DNA from: Fluviicola sp.
GTDB lineage: Bacteria; Bacteroidota; Bacteroidia; Flavobacteriales_D; Crocinitomicaceae
Length of the DNA: 64,000 nt
Direction: 5' to 3'
NCBI GenBank assembly: GCA_002734085.1
Contig: NVXV01000016.1
Coordinates: 7,756-71,755, forward strand
Shown: positions 17,707-27,333 of the stretch, piece after piece
Position numbering within the stretch: the first letter of the stretch is position 1
Layout of the letters: the number at the start of each line of letters is the position of its first letter
Notes under the pieces: generated by a model
What the model was told of the DNA's origin: nothing
Seen by the model: the letters and a program-made list of their open reading frames with translations, nothing else
Database searches by the model: none
Program-made: the position numbers and the translations under genes

Positions 17707-19281
17707 TTATTGAATAATTATACTTTTAGATGTTTTAAACTCATCTGTAGTAAATATTGCGATATAACTTCCTTTTTTTAGTTTGCTTAAATCAACTTCT
17801 TCATTGAGAATATTATCTTTATTTACAGAATAGATACTTTTAGAAACCACTTTACCTTCCAAATCAAATATTTCCAATCTGTATTTTTCTGTTTTAGTAG
17901 CCTCTATATTAATGGTAAACTTGCCATTTGAAGGATTAGGGTAGATGTTTATATTCGTTGTAACAGGGTGAGAATGGTTGTGTGTTGAAAGCAAAGCTAA
18001 GTCATAATGATCTGTATTCCCACTAATTGGAATAGCTAGCTCTGCGAGTGTTGCTAGAGTAGCTTTAACATTTTTAGTCATGAAATCGAAGTTTAATGTA
18101 CCAATTGTGTCTGCGATAGTATGGTAATTGAAGTTTCTTGTGTCAGCACCGTCTGTTAACATCAGTGCTTTTCTACCAGACTCCCAAAAGGGTGTATGAT
18201 CACTTCTTCTTAAGTCTGGAGCTATTTCACCGTTTCCTGGGACTTCTAATGAAATTACACGTAAGTCAGGGACATACATAGCCGCATAATTTTCGAAATC
18301 TGTAATAAGTGAGTTAGAATTTTCATTTCCAACCACCACTAAAAAGTTTCCTTTGTAATCTTCGTCCTCAATATCTTGAACTTCCTGTGGGAATAGTATC
18401 TCAAAGCCATTTGGGAGAGTTTGTGAATTAATTTCTTCAGAGTAGTAACCGATCATTTCAAAATTTAGCACTCCTTGTATATCTTCGTAGTTTTTTATTG
18501 CGTTTTGGACATATCGTTGACTTCCAATCAATCCTGATTCTTCAAAATCAAAACCAATGAAGCGAATACTATGTTCGAAATCATATTGAGAGATAACTCT
18601 AAGTATTTCTAACATTCCTGAAACGGCTGATCCATTATCATCAGCAGCTGGAGAATTAGAAACTCCATCATAGTGCTCATCAACAATAAAAGTAATGGCT
18701 TCATCTTTTAAGCCTGGTTTTCTTCCTAGAATATTATATCCTTGATTGCCGTTATATGTAAATTCATGTCTTTCCGTAACTAATCCATAATAGTTAAAGA
18801 TGTTATCTATAGAATCTCTAATGTCATTAAGGTGCGTTGGATTAGCATTGTAATGTCTTATCCCTTCAATGTATTCTAAATTACTAATTAGTTCATTACT
18901 GTCAACCTGATCAACAAATGTTTGAATATCATATTCATAACCATCAGAAGCGACTAGCTTGAGCTGTAAGTTGAAAATGGAACCAGTTAAACTAGAATAG
19001 TCCCATTCAATTGACTTTGAAACACCTGGGCTAATGCTTCCACCAATATCACCAGTTATATCTAAATTGTCTATAGTTTCATAAAATTCTCCTCCATCAG
19101 ATGAAGATTTTAACCAAACAGAACATAAGTCATTTTCAGTATCTATTAAGTTATAAGTTATTGAAACAGTTTCACCGATTTGATCAATAACTACATTTTG
19201 AAATGATATTTCTGGTTTAGTATTTTGACAAATTCCGATTGAAATTGTTGAAACAGTTAACAAAAAGAGAGCAAGTTTCAT
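17707..19281 (-). CDS. Secreted M28-family metallopeptidase with type A T9SS sorting domain
   Basis: The 524-residue product has a signal peptide (MKLALFLLTVSTISIGIC), an N-terminal Ig-like beta region (about 25-120), and an M28 zinc aminopeptidase domain (about 130-420). The zinc-ligand and catalytic landmarks are visible: DEHYDG (His), PAADDNGSA (bridging Asp), DFEESGLIGS (catalytic and ligand Glu), FEMIGYY and FNYHTIADT (His). The C-terminus is a type A sorting domain (INIYPNPSNGKFTINI). It probably degrades peptides outside the cell after T9SS export. Convergent with the LuxR gene with no intergenic bases. Confidence 0.92.
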   Translation of the reverse strand: MKLALFLLTVSTISIGICQNTKPEISFQNVVIDQIGETVSITYNLIDTENDLCSVWLKSSSDGGEFYETIDNLDITGDIGGSISPGVSKSIEWDYSSLTGSIFNLQLKLVASDGYEYDIQTFVDQVDSNELISNLEYIEGIRHYNANPTHLNDIRDSIDNIFNYYGLVTERHEFTYNGNQGYNILGRKPGLKDEAITFIVDEHYDGVSNSPAADDNGSAVSGMLEILRVISQYDFEHSIRFIGFDFEESGLIGSQRYVQNAIKNYEDIQGVLNFEMIGYYSEEINSQTLPNGFEILFPQEVQDIEDEDYKGNFLVVVGNENSNSLITDFENYAAMYVPDLRVISLEVPGNGEIAPDLRRSDHTPFWESGRKALMLTDGADTRNFNYHTIADTIGTLNFDFMTKNVKATLATLAELAIPISGNTDHYDLALLSTHNHSHPVTTNINIYPNPSNGKFTINIEATKTEKYRLEIFDLEGKVVSKSIYSVNKDNILNEEVDLSKLKKGSYIAIFTTDEFKTSKSIIIQ

Positions 19282-19321
19282 AAGGTTCTAATTTTATGCA
19301 ATTTAATAATTATATCTGAAA

Positions 19322-19329
19322 CAAATTTA
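19322..19329 (-). promoter_or_regulatory. Putative -7 promoter box (TAAATTTG) for the M28 gene
   Basis: Exact minus-strand match to TAnnTTTG, 40 bases before the ATG and just downstream of the S8 gene terminator. Confidence 0.45.
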
Positions 19330-19336
19330 ATCGAAT

Positions 19337-19369
19337 AAAAAAAGGTCGTAACTGAAAAGTTACGACCTT
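19337..19369 (-). terminator. Rho-independent terminator of the S8 peptidase gene
   Basis: A perfect 12-bp stem (AAGGTCGTAACT with AGTTACGACCTT) around a 4-base loop, followed on the minus strand by seven T. It lies 23 bases after the stop of the S8 gene. Confidence 0.93.
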
Positions 19370-19392
19370 AGAAGTATTATAAATTTAAGAGA

Positions 19393-22300
19393 CTATTTAA
19401 TCACATTTATTTTATTGACATGTAATACATTTCCATTGATATCCTTCACTTGATAAATGTATAAGCCAGTTCTGAACTTGTGAAGATTTACTATCGTAGT
19501 TTTTCCTTCCACCTTGTCAGTGCTTACTACTTTTCCAGTAGGGTCGTAAATAACTATCTCACTAGCCTCGATAGATTCAATTTCGAACTGAATCATATCG
19601 CTGGCTGGATTAGGGTAAACTGCAATACCTAAAATATTTTCATTTTCATCAATACTAGCATCATCTTCATTAACGGTTACATCCTGACAAACTGTTGACT
19701 CGTTACAGTCAGAATAAGCTGTCAAACAAACAGTATACGTTCCATTGTTGGCATAAGTATGAGTAGGATTAAAGTCTGTTGATGTATTTCCATCTCCAAA
19801 GTCCCATTCATATGAGTTTGCATTATTTGACGTATTAAAGAAATCAACACTTAAGAAGCTTGGATTAGCATTAAAACCGGCAACTGGTGTAACCTCATTG
19901 GCAGCTAAAGTATATGAGTCGGAAATCTCACATCCATCTTCATCTGTTGCTGTTACTGTATATGTTCCATTTCCAATACCGCTCCATGTGTCTCCAGCTG
20001 GACCGCCAGTCCATTGGTATGTAATGTTATTACCTCCACTACCAACTACAGTGATTGATCCATCTTGAGTATTGTTACATGTCGGATTATTAGTAGTTTC
20101 ATTTAACGTCAAATTAGAAGTGTAGTCTAATGTATAACCCTCTGTTATCGAGCAACCATTTGAAGCTGTTGCTGTAACCTCAAAGTTACCAGCACCTAAA
20201 TTGTCGTAAAGTGCAGTTGCTGGTCCACCAGTCCATTGGTAAGTGATTCCTGTTCCACCAGATGCTGAAGCCGTTATGGATCCATCATCATTTGCTGCGC
20301 AACTAGGATGGTTCACAGTACTATTCATTGAGAGGTTTGTTGTGTAAGACAAGCTATAACTAATAGTTGTATCACATCCAGAACCATCAGTGACGGTTAA
20401 AATATAATTGCCAGCATTTAAACCAGAATTTATGGTTGTATTACCAGCACCATTATTCCAGCTATATGAGTATCCTGGAGTCCCTCCAGAAACAGCAACT
20501 TCAATTTCACCATCTTGAACTTGAGAACAAGCAGGATCTGTTACCGTACTTACAACATCCATGTTACAAATAGTGCTTGAAACAAGCTCGACACAGTAGT
20601 CTTCAACCTCACCTGAAGTAAAGTCCCCACAGACAGCAGGTAATGAATTTGAACCATAACCTTGATAAGCCATTTGGACTCTCATTCTAGTGCTACCAGT
20701 CAGTGCTCCTCCAGGAATTAATACGTTGTCGTTTAAAACACCTGTACTTGTTGTTCCTTGGTCGTATACGATTTCACCTGCATCAAAAGTTCCACTCTGA
20801 TCTAAATCCAACCAAATTCTAGTGTATTCTTCTAAAGGTTGACCATCAAACCCTGGCGTCATAGCGAATGGGTATGCCTGACCAATATTTAAAGAAATTG
20901 GTGCTAAATCTGGAGCTCTATAACCGTTATCATCACCTGAAGTAACTAGGTTGCCATCTAATTCAAAAGATTCTATCCACTCATGTTGCTGCCCTAAGAA
21001 TCCAGTGGCTGAACCACCTCCCTGCAAATGAGCAAGTAAATCTGCTCCATCTGCTTGAGAAACCATTATTACTGGAATGTTGACTTGGGGGCCTTCACCA
21101 CCATCTCCTAGTTCTGCGGGAGAAGTTCCTTGGTTATTAATAATTATTAAGCCAGTAGCTCCTGCATCTTGCGCATTTAAAGCTTTTAATGAGAAGTTAC
21201 ATGTTCCTCGAGTTGCAACAGCGATATTTCCGTTTACAGTTCCTCCATTTACTAATGCATTACATCCTTCTTCACTGTTTGCTGTTCCATCATCAACTAA
21301 AACCAAGTCTCCATAAGCATAACCAGCGGATAAATCAGCACCCCAGCCAGTCGTTAGAGTATAACCTGTATATTCTGTTTCAACATTTCCAGGTGAGTGA
21401 ACTCCAGCAAAAATACCTGGGTCAGCAGTTGTTCCTGTAGCACAATAAGCTAAATCAATACAGTTACCACATCCACTTGTGTTGAATGTAAATGTAGTTG
21501 ACGGAACACTCGTTTCTGAACCACAATCAGACTCTATGTAATACTCGTAAGTTGTACATGAATTTAAACCTGTAAAATTATAAGTTAGGTTTGTAGTTGT
21601 AAAAGAACTCCAATTTCCAGTACCTGCTTCCTGAATATAAACTATATAGTTGTTAGCATCAGGTACATTGTCATAGGTTATAGTTGCATCATTATCGTTG
21701 ATAGTTGTAGTCACGATGTTGCCTGGTGGTGTACATGAACTACAAACTTGAGTCATTAATAAATCAATAGAATTTTTAGAGTTAATACGTCCTCCTGAAA
21801 TTGTTCTAGCTTGCAAGTGTGCACTTTGATCAACACCATCATATAAAGCTTCACGTACCATGTCAGCCATTCCTTGTGGATCAGATTGAACCATAGCCAT
21901 AAAATTTGGACAAGGAATACTGTACATTAAACCAATTACGCCAGCTGTTAATGGGCTTGCAAAAGAGGTTCCCTGAGTAGAACCATAACCACCACCTTGA
22001 GATGTTGTATAAATTCCATCACCAGGAGCAGCGACATTAATTGTTTGATCACCATAACCAGCAAATGTAATTTGATCATTAATATCCGTTGCAGTTACAC
22101 CAACCATGTAATCACTTGCGCAAGCTGTTGGAACATCTCCAAACGTATCAACATCTTCACTTTGATTCGTAGTAGCCCCACAGTTTAATATGCCAACTTG
22201 ACCTAGATCGTCATAAAAAGAACACCAAATAGGATAATCATTTGGGTCTCCACCATCAACACCCCAAGAAGCATTGGTTGAAACCACAAAAGAACCGTCA

Positions 22301-23121
22301 GCGCCGTTTGTTTGATTCCATAAAATTCGTGCTTCCATCGGATAGGTATAAGCTTCAACAATATTCGCTTGTGTAAAAGGATTACCGTAACCAGCTACAA
22401 CCATGATTTTGACATTCCAATTAGCCCCAGCTACGCCTAAATTATTATTTCCTTGGGCGCCAATCATACCAGCGACTTGCGTTCCGTGACTCCCTGTGCC
22501 TATATTGTCATCATTGGAAGCAACATTCCATCCATCATAATCATCAATATAGCCATTACCGTCATCATCAACTCCGTTATTTGGAATTTCTGCTGTATTA
22601 ATCCAGCGATTATTTTGTAAATCGGGGTGTCCTATAACATCAACGCTTTCGATTACACAAACTACAACATCATCGCCCGTAGCTGTTGTCCCTCCTGTTG
22701 TAATGTCCCACGCAGCTTCAGAATCTATATTGTCATGTTGCCACTGATTACCATATAGAGGATCGTTGGGTACAGCTCTTAATTCAACTTTTGTATTTGG
22801 TTGAACCAACCATACATTATCAATTCTACTTATTTGATTCATTACTTCTTTTACAGATGTAATATTATCATCAAATTCGAAAAGCCAGATATCAGATCTT
22901 TTTGATAAAACACGATTGATTTTTAAATTATATTCTTCGGGTAATTCATTTAGGATTTGCCTTGGATCCATTCCATCATACATTCTTACAATCACCTCAT
23001 TAGGAATTGTAATATTTTCCTGAATTTGTTCAGGGGATTGCACTTGTTGACTAAAAGCACTATTGATAAATAGAGCAGAAAGAAAAATTGCAAAAATAAA
23101 AGAGTAGACTTGTTTTTTCAT
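19393..23121 (-). CDS. Giant secreted S8 (subtilisin-like) peptidase with PA, GEVED, SprB, PKD and T9SS sorting domains
   Basis: 1242 residues in order: signal peptide, propeptide-like region to ~115, S8 domain (~125-400), fibronectin-type module (~460-550), PA domain (~555-705), GEVED-type domain (ending near SGEVEDYCVELV), three SprB-like repeats, a PKD domain (YEWDFGDGNTS) and a type A sorting domain (IAVYPNPASDMIQF). Catalytic His212 (GSHGTQVAGM) and Ser386 (GTSFASPLTAGV) are present. The position of the catalytic Asp reads VIESVD, i.e. Glu158. The oxyanion region reads GATTN rather than the usual AAGN. The protein is probably exported and acts on extracellular proteins; activity is uncertain because of Glu158. 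Confidence 0.9.
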   Translation of the reverse strand: MKKQVYSFIFAIFLSALFINSAFSQQVQSPEQIQENITIPNEVIVRMYDGMDPRQILNELPEEYNLKINRVLSKRSDIWLFEFDDNITSVKEVMNQISRIDNVWLVQPNTKVELRAVPNDPLYGNQWQHDNIDSEAAWDITTGGTTATGDDVVVCVIESVDVIGHPDLQNNRWINTAEIPNNGVDDDGNGYIDDYDGWNVASNDDNIGTGSHGTQVAGMIGAQGNNNLGVAGANWNVKIMVVAGYGNPFTQANIVEAYTYPMEARILWNQTNGADGSFVVSTNASWGVDGGDPNDYPIWCSFYDDLGQVGILNCGATTNQSEDVDTFGDVPTACASDYMVGVTATDINDQITFAGYGDQTINVAAPGDGIYTTSQGGGYGSTQGTSFASPLTAGVIGLMYSIPCPNFMAMVQSDPQGMADMVREALYDGVDQSAHLQARTISGGRINSKNSIDLLMTQVCSSCTPPGNIVTTTINDNDATITYDNVPDANNYIVYIQEAGTGNWSSFTTTNLTYNFTGLNSCTTYEYYIESDCGSETSVPSTTFTFNTSGCGNCIDLAYCATGTTADPGIFAGVHSPGNVETEYTGYTLTTGWGADLSAGYAYGDLVLVDDGTANSEEGCNALVNGGTVNGNIAVATRGTCNFSLKALNAQDAGATGLIIINNQGTSPAELGDGGEGPQVNIPVIMVSQADGADLLAHLQGGGSATGFLGQQHEWIESFELDGNLVTSGDDNGYRAPDLAPISLNIGQAYPFAMTPGFDGQPLEEYTRIWLDLDQSGTFDAGEIVYDQGTTSTGVLNDNVLIPGGALTGSTRMRVQMAYQGYGSNSLPAVCGDFTSGEVEDYCVELVSSTICNMDVVSTVTDPACSQVQDGEIEVAVSGGTPGYSYSWNNGAGNTTINSGLNAGNYILTVTDGSGCDTTISYSLSYTTNLSMNSTVNHPSCAANDDGSITASASGGTGITYQWTGGPATALYDNLGAGNFEVTATASNGCSITEGYTLDYTSNLTLNETTNNPTCNNTQDGSITVVGSGGNNITYQWTGGPAGDTWSGIGNGTYTVTATDEDGCEISDSYTLAANEVTPVAGFNANPSFLSVDFFNTSNNANSYEWDFGDGNTSTDFNPTHTYANNGTYTVCLTAYSDCNESTVCQDVTVNEDDASIDENENILGIAVYPNPASDMIQFEIESIEASEIVIYDPTGKVVSTDKVEGKTTIVNLHKFRTGLYIYQVKDINGNVLHVNKINVIK

Positions 23122-23277
23122 AAGTTTATAATTTTAAAATGTTTAGCGCTACCAATTTAATACAAATAAATGATACTATAAAATATATTTTTATAGATGG
23201 TCGCTTTTTGACTATGGAAGGACATTTTTTTTCACGGATTAATTTATTTGAAATCATAATAAAGAAGGAGAAAATGA

Positions 23278-23285
23278 TAACTTTG
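23278..23285 (+). promoter_or_regulatory. Putative -7 promoter box (TAACTTTG)
   Basis: Exact TAnnTTTG match 24 bases before the ATG of the DUF2911 gene. Confidence 0.5.
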
Positions 23286-23309
23286 CGCCTTAACAAAAAT
23301 ATATAAATC

Positions 23310-24152
23310 ATGAATAAAATACTTCTATTATCAGTAACGTTTTTAGCGAGTTACATTTGCTTTGGACAAGTGAAAACTCCTCAACTGAGTCCACGTGCTA
23401 CCGTTCAGCAGACGGTTGGGTTAACAAATTTTGAACTAGACTATTCAAGACCATCTGTAAGGGAAAGAAAAATTTTTGGTGAATTATTGTCTTATGGAGA
23501 AATGTGGAGAACAGGAGCCAATAAAAATACTACTTTGTCATTTGATACCGATATTACATTCGGAGGAAAAGAGGTTAAGGCAGGTACTTATGCTGTTTTT
23601 ACGAAAATCAATAAAGATTCTTGGGATATTTATTTGTATTCAGATACTGAGAACTGGGGAACGCCTGAGAAATGGGAAGAAGAAAAAGTTGTTTCTTCTA
23701 TTTCAGTACCAGTGGAAAAAGCGGCTTCTAAAGTGGAAACATTTACGATTTCATTTAATGATATAGGAACTGAGACCTTTAACCTTGTATTTGCTTGGTC
23801 AAATATTCAGTTGACAATAGCTGTCGATTTACCAACGAAAGAGTTAACAGAGGCATCAATTTTAAAAACGATGAATGGACCATCTGATAGAGATTATTAC
23901 GGTGCTGCTAACTATTATTTAGCAAGTGGTGAAAATTTGGAAGAGGCTTTGGATTATATTAAGAAGGCTGTTGAAATGAGAGGAGAAGAAGCATTTTGGT
24001 ATTTAAGAAAACAAGCTTTAATTGAGTTTCAGTTAGGTCAAAAGAAAGCTGCCATTGAAACAGCCAAACGATCTCTATCTTCTGCTGAAAAAGCTGGAAA
24101 CAAGGATTATGTTAATATGAATAAGAAATCTATTGAAGAATGGTCTAAATAG
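23310..24152 (+). CDS. Secreted DUF2911 protein with C-terminal TPR-like helices
   Basis: The 280-residue product has a signal peptide (MNKILLLSVTFLASYICFGQ) and a DUF2911 domain: LSPRATVQQTVGLTNFELDYSRPSVRERKIFG, GEMWRTGANKNTT and AGTYAVFTKI are typical of this Bacteroidota family. Residues ~195-275 form helical, TPR-like repeats (EEALDYIKKAVEMRGEEA, KKAAIETAKRSL). The protein is probably periplasmic or exported. The biochemical role of DUF2911 is not known. It has its own promoter box and terminator, so it is monocistronic. Confidence 0.88.
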   Translation: MNKILLLSVTFLASYICFGQVKTPQLSPRATVQQTVGLTNFELDYSRPSVRERKIFGELLSYGEMWRTGANKNTTLSFDTDITFGGKEVKAGTYAVFTKINKDSWDIYLYSDTENWGTPEKWEEEKVVSSISVPVEKAASKVETFTISFNDIGTETFNLVFAWSNIQLTIAVDLPTKELTEASILKTMNGPSDRDYYGAANYYLASGENLEEALDYIKKAVEMRGEEAFWYLRKQALIEFQLGQKKAAIETAKRSLSSAEKAGNKDYVNMNKKSIEEWSK

Positions 24153-24175
24153 TGACCGTTGTAAGTGATAAACTA

Positions 24176-24205
24176 AAAGGTGGCAATATTTGTCACCTTT
24201 TTTTT
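24176..24205 (+). terminator. Rho-independent terminator of the DUF2911 gene
   Basis: AAAGGTGGCAA pairs with TTGTCACCTTT (one G-T pair) around a TAT loop and is followed by a T-run that reaches the stop of the convergent mltF gene. Confidence 0.85.
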
Positions 24206-25655
24206 ATGCGGGAAAAGCTGTTTTGTACTCTTTATACCTGATAAAGATTGAGCGAACATAATTGAATGTTTCCGAACCTCTTAAATATCCGTAGTAACAA
24301 ACTTCGTCATGATAGTATTTGGGGTTTGACAGATTTTTTATCATTAGCTCTACATTTTCATCCCATATTAATGGATCTTTTCCATATTTGACAGCTAACC
24401 TTTGCGCGTCTAAAATATGACCGAGTCCTGCATTGTATGTGCCTAATGTAAATTTTACTCTTTGTATACTATCAGGTATAGATTCCCATTGGTTGTAGTT
24501 CTTGGTTATCTTTTCCATACCACCTTCAATTTGCACAGATGGTGGCGATGAAGGGTAAACACCGTAAGTAGGACCAGTTCCTGGCATAAACTGCATTAAA
24601 CCGTATGCTCCAGCCCAAGATTCAGAATTTGTTTTGAATTTTGATTCTTGATAAATCAAGGCTGCTAAAAGTCGCCAGTCCCAACCGTACTTTTCAGACA
24701 CTCTTTTAATGTCATCATCAAATCTTGAAATTTCACCTCCACTTATAGACGAGTACTCTTGTTTTGCCTTATTTGAGAAAGAAGACATATTCAGATATTT
24801 GTGCTTGATGTAACTATATGTTGAAGTTTTCATAAAATCATCTAACCAGGCATTTAGTCTTTTTCTCAATAATGGGCTCGTCTTCCTAACTCCAAATGCA
24901 ATTTTTTGCTTTACACTCAACTCAAGGCTTGCGTCTATGTTAGGGTAGAATCGTTGATTGATCAGTGCTACGTTCTTATCGGTCACTGTATAGTCGATGA
25001 ATCCTTTTGAAACCATTTCTATGACATCTTCTGGGATTACATCACCATCTAAACCTTCTAGGTAGATTGTATCCCCTAATTCATCTTGAAGATTTAACAT
25101 TCTTTCGTAGTAACTTGAGTTCTTCCAAACGTGAATTTTTTTACGTGAAAGTTGATCCGGCTCTGTGATTAAATCTTTTTTCCAATCTCTCTTCCTTCTA
25201 CTTCTCCAATCTTCTGGTTTTCTTTGAATAAGAACTTGCGAAGTACGCATAAAAGGTGAAGAGAAATCAATTAACCTTCTCCGTTCTTTTGTTACGGTAT
25301 AATTACAAGAGATGAGGTCGCCTTCTCCATCATTAAGTTTATCGATAATTTCATCGAGATCTTTTACAACTTGAATCTCAAGTTTAACACCTATATCCTC
25401 TGCAAATTCTTTGAGGATTTCATATTCCAGACCCATCTTTTGTCCTTTATAAATAAAATAACTTGTAGCACTATTTTCTGCTAATACCACAAGTTTATTA
25501 TTAGCAAGAATTTCTTTTAGGTCATTGTGCTTTTCCATTTCTGCAGTTCCAACAACTACATTTTCTTTTGGTGTTCTATTTTGACAAGACAGTAGCACAC
25601 TAACAAGTAGTAGTGTAATTAAGGGAATGATATTTTTATATGGAATAAATTTCAA
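24204..25655 (-). CDS. mltF: Membrane-bound lytic murein transglycosylase F
   Basis: MltF cleaves peptidoglycan glycan strands from the periplasmic face of a membrane. The 483-residue protein carries a lipoprotein signal with Cys24 in LLSC, an extracellular solute-binding domain (SBP_bac_3, about 45-290: LEYEILKEFAEDIGV, DLISCNYTVTKERR) and an SLT domain from ~310. The likely catalytic Glu is E337 in ALIYQESKFK, followed by GAYGLMQFMPGT and LGTYNAGLGH. Length and domain order fit the family. It starts 43 bases after the ACP phosphodiesterase gene and is the last gene of this group. Confidence 0.93.
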   Translation of the reverse strand: MKFIPYKNIIPLITLLLVSVLLSCQNRTPKENVVVGTAEMEKHNDLKEILANNKLVVLAENSATSYFIYKGQKMGLEYEILKEFAEDIGVKLEIQVVKDLDEIIDKLNDGEGDLISCNYTVTKERRRLIDFSSPFMRTSQVLIQRKPEDWRSRRKRDWKKDLITEPDQLSRKKIHVWKNSSYYERMLNLQDELGDTIYLEGLDGDVIPEDVIEMVSKGFIDYTVTDKNVALINQRFYPNIDASLELSVKQKIAFGVRKTSPLLRKRLNAWLDDFMKTSTYSYIKHKYLNMSSFSNKAKQEYSSISGGEISRFDDDIKRVSEKYGWDWRLLAALIYQESKFKTNSESWAGAYGLMQFMPGTGPTYGVYPSSPPSVQIEGGMEKITKNYNQWESIPDSIQRVKFTLGTYNAGLGHILDAQRLAVKYGKDPLIWDENVELMIKNLSNPKYYHDEVCYYGYLRGSETFNYVRSIFIRYKEYKTAFPA

Positions 25656-25698
25656 AATTCAAGTATATCTCTAAATATACAATAAATATTTTACTTCA

Positions 25699-26301
25699 TC
25701 AACTTAAAAACTTAATTCGAGCGTCTTTCATGAATTTAAAAAAGACGTTTTCAATATGGTGTTCGCGTTTTTGAAAAATCGAAACAGCCTCATTTAAGTT
25801 GTTGTCAAACGAAATTCTTTTTGATAATCCTGTAGAAGCCATTTTTAATCCATCTAACTTTTTATACTGAGATATCCATGACTTCCTACTCATAATCTCA
25901 ATTAAACCAATAAATTCTGTCGGGTAAGAATAGACCTTATTATCGTAAATAAACCTTTGGTTGGATGCACTTAACGCAAACTGGAAGAATTTTTTTTCAT
26001 AAGATTCAAGATCTATCGGATGATATTTACTCCAGTTTTTAGCTAATAAATGATCCATGTATAGGTCAATCGCAATACTTGCTACCTTCGGTAAATCTTT
26101 GTAAAGAAAAGAGTTTAAAATTTCTAAAATTAATGGATGGTTGTCTATAAAATCGTCAATTTCTCTATGTAGGGTGACGCCTGTTTGTACAATTCGTGGT
26201 AAATATGAATAGTCTCTTCCCTTAACAAAATCACCAAACAGATTAGCTAACATTAAGTCATTTTGGTCGCCAGAAAGATAAAGATGTCCAAGGTAATTCA
26301 T
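25699..26301 (-). CDS. acpH: Acyl carrier protein phosphodiesterase (AcpH family)
   Basis: AcpH-type enzymes remove the 4'-phosphopantetheine group from holo-ACP. The 200-residue product shows the family opening MNYLGHLYLSGDQNDLMLANLFGDFVKG, then LHREIDDFIDNHP and YMDHLLAKNW, whose histidines and aspartates are expected to bind the metal. Length is typical. It lies 20 bases after the PorP/SprF gene and is probably read with the adhesin module, although no functional link is apparent. Confidence 0.88.
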   Translation of the reverse strand: MNYLGHLYLSGDQNDLMLANLFGDFVKGRDYSYLPRIVQTGVTLHREIDDFIDNHPLILEILNSFLYKDLPKVASIAIDLYMDHLLAKNWSKYHPIDLESYEKKFFQFALSASNQRFIYDNKVYSYPTEFIGLIEIMSRKSWISQYKKLDGLKMASTGLSKRISFDNNLNEAVSIFQKREHHIENVFFKFMKDARIKFLS

Positions 26302-26321
26302 CTATTGTTTGATCACCTCTT

Positions 26322-27326
26322 TTAATGAATGAATTTACCTTTTCTATTAAGAATAATGTCATATTTCAATGCAACTTCAAAACCACCAACACTTCCAGAA
26401 GCCGGTAGCATTCTATTGATGTTAGAGTCATATGATGCTGCTATTGTTAGCCCTTGAAAACGGTAGGAGAAATTAGCGATTATTGCATCTCCATATCTAT
26501 GATACAAACCAAATGAAAATACAGTTGGTCTAAAGAAATCAGTTCTAAAAGAAGGTTCTTGAAGATAAAAATCAAAGTTTGAACCATATACTATATTTTG
26601 ATTAGGTCCTTGCATCATTACCAAGACCTGAGGAGAAATACCGAACTTACTTAAGTCAAATTTATAAGTACCTCCAAGTTGAATATTAAACCGTCTATAT
26701 AAACCATCTTCTATATTAAAGTCGAGTTCAGGTTGAGTTATGTGTTGAACTGAAAATCCACCGTAAATTTTTCGAGTAAAGTTTTCTTTATAAGTATAGA
26801 AAAGACCAGCGTTTACGTCAAAATTAGAGGAAGAAGCATTAGCAAGACCTTCACCTTGGATAGCACTATTAAATTCGTATCCTGTCCATTGATTGTCCCA
26901 AGTCAAATTCCCTGGAGATATAGAACGTTGATATAACCCAGGTTGTACTCCTAAGGAAACGAAGTTATTTTCATTTATAAATAGATGATAAGCAATTGGT
27001 ATATTGACTTGTGTTACAGAGTATCTACCATCACCACTCATGTCATTCATAAAAGAACCGCCGATTCCAAAGTATCCATTTCTCCTGTTTGATCGGAACA
27101 ACTTTCCTTCTACTGAACCTGAAATGGTTTGAAAAGGTTTGTCTGTAACAGTAAAATATTGGTATCTAAAATTTGTGAACAACTGCATATCGTTATCATT
27201 TGTACCCACCGCAGCTGGGTTGAATTGCATAGGGTTTTGAAACCACATACTAAAATTTCTTCCCTGCTGAGCATTTACTGATAAGTTAATACAAAGCACT
27301 AGTACAACACAAAAGGTTAATTTCAT
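26322..27326 (-). CDS. PorP/SprF family outer-membrane protein (second copy)
   Basis: A 334-residue beta-barrel protein with a signal peptide (MKLTFCVVLVLCINLSVNA) and the family opening RNFSMWFQNPMQFNPAAVGTNDND, with the NPA motif. The rest shows the glycine/aromatic strand pattern and GGFEVALKYDI near the end. It begins 7 bases after the stop of the PKD adhesin at 27334, so it is probably its dedicated T9SS partner. It is clearly diverged from the copy at 10027. Confidence 0.92.
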   Translation of the reverse strand: MKLTFCVVLVLCINLSVNAQQGRNFSMWFQNPMQFNPAAVGTNDNDMQLFTNFRYQYFTVTDKPFQTISGSVEGKLFRSNRRNGYFGIGGSFMNDMSGDGRYSVTQVNIPIAYHLFINENNFVSLGVQPGLYQRSISPGNLTWDNQWTGYEFNSAIQGEGLANASSSNFDVNAGLFYTYKENFTRKIYGGFSVQHITQPELDFNIEDGLYRRFNIQLGGTYKFDLSKFGISPQVLVMMQGPNQNIVYGSNFDFYLQEPSFRTDFFRPTVFSFGLYHRYGDAIIANFSYRFQGLTIAASYDSNINRMLPASGSVGGFEVALKYDIILNRKGKFIH

Positions 27327-27333
27327 AATTCTA

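Noticed and set aside
21077-21440. Two overlapping plus-strand open frames opposite the S8 peptidase gene
   Set aside because: No family features, no promoter, and composition expected from the reverse strand of the PA-domain region.
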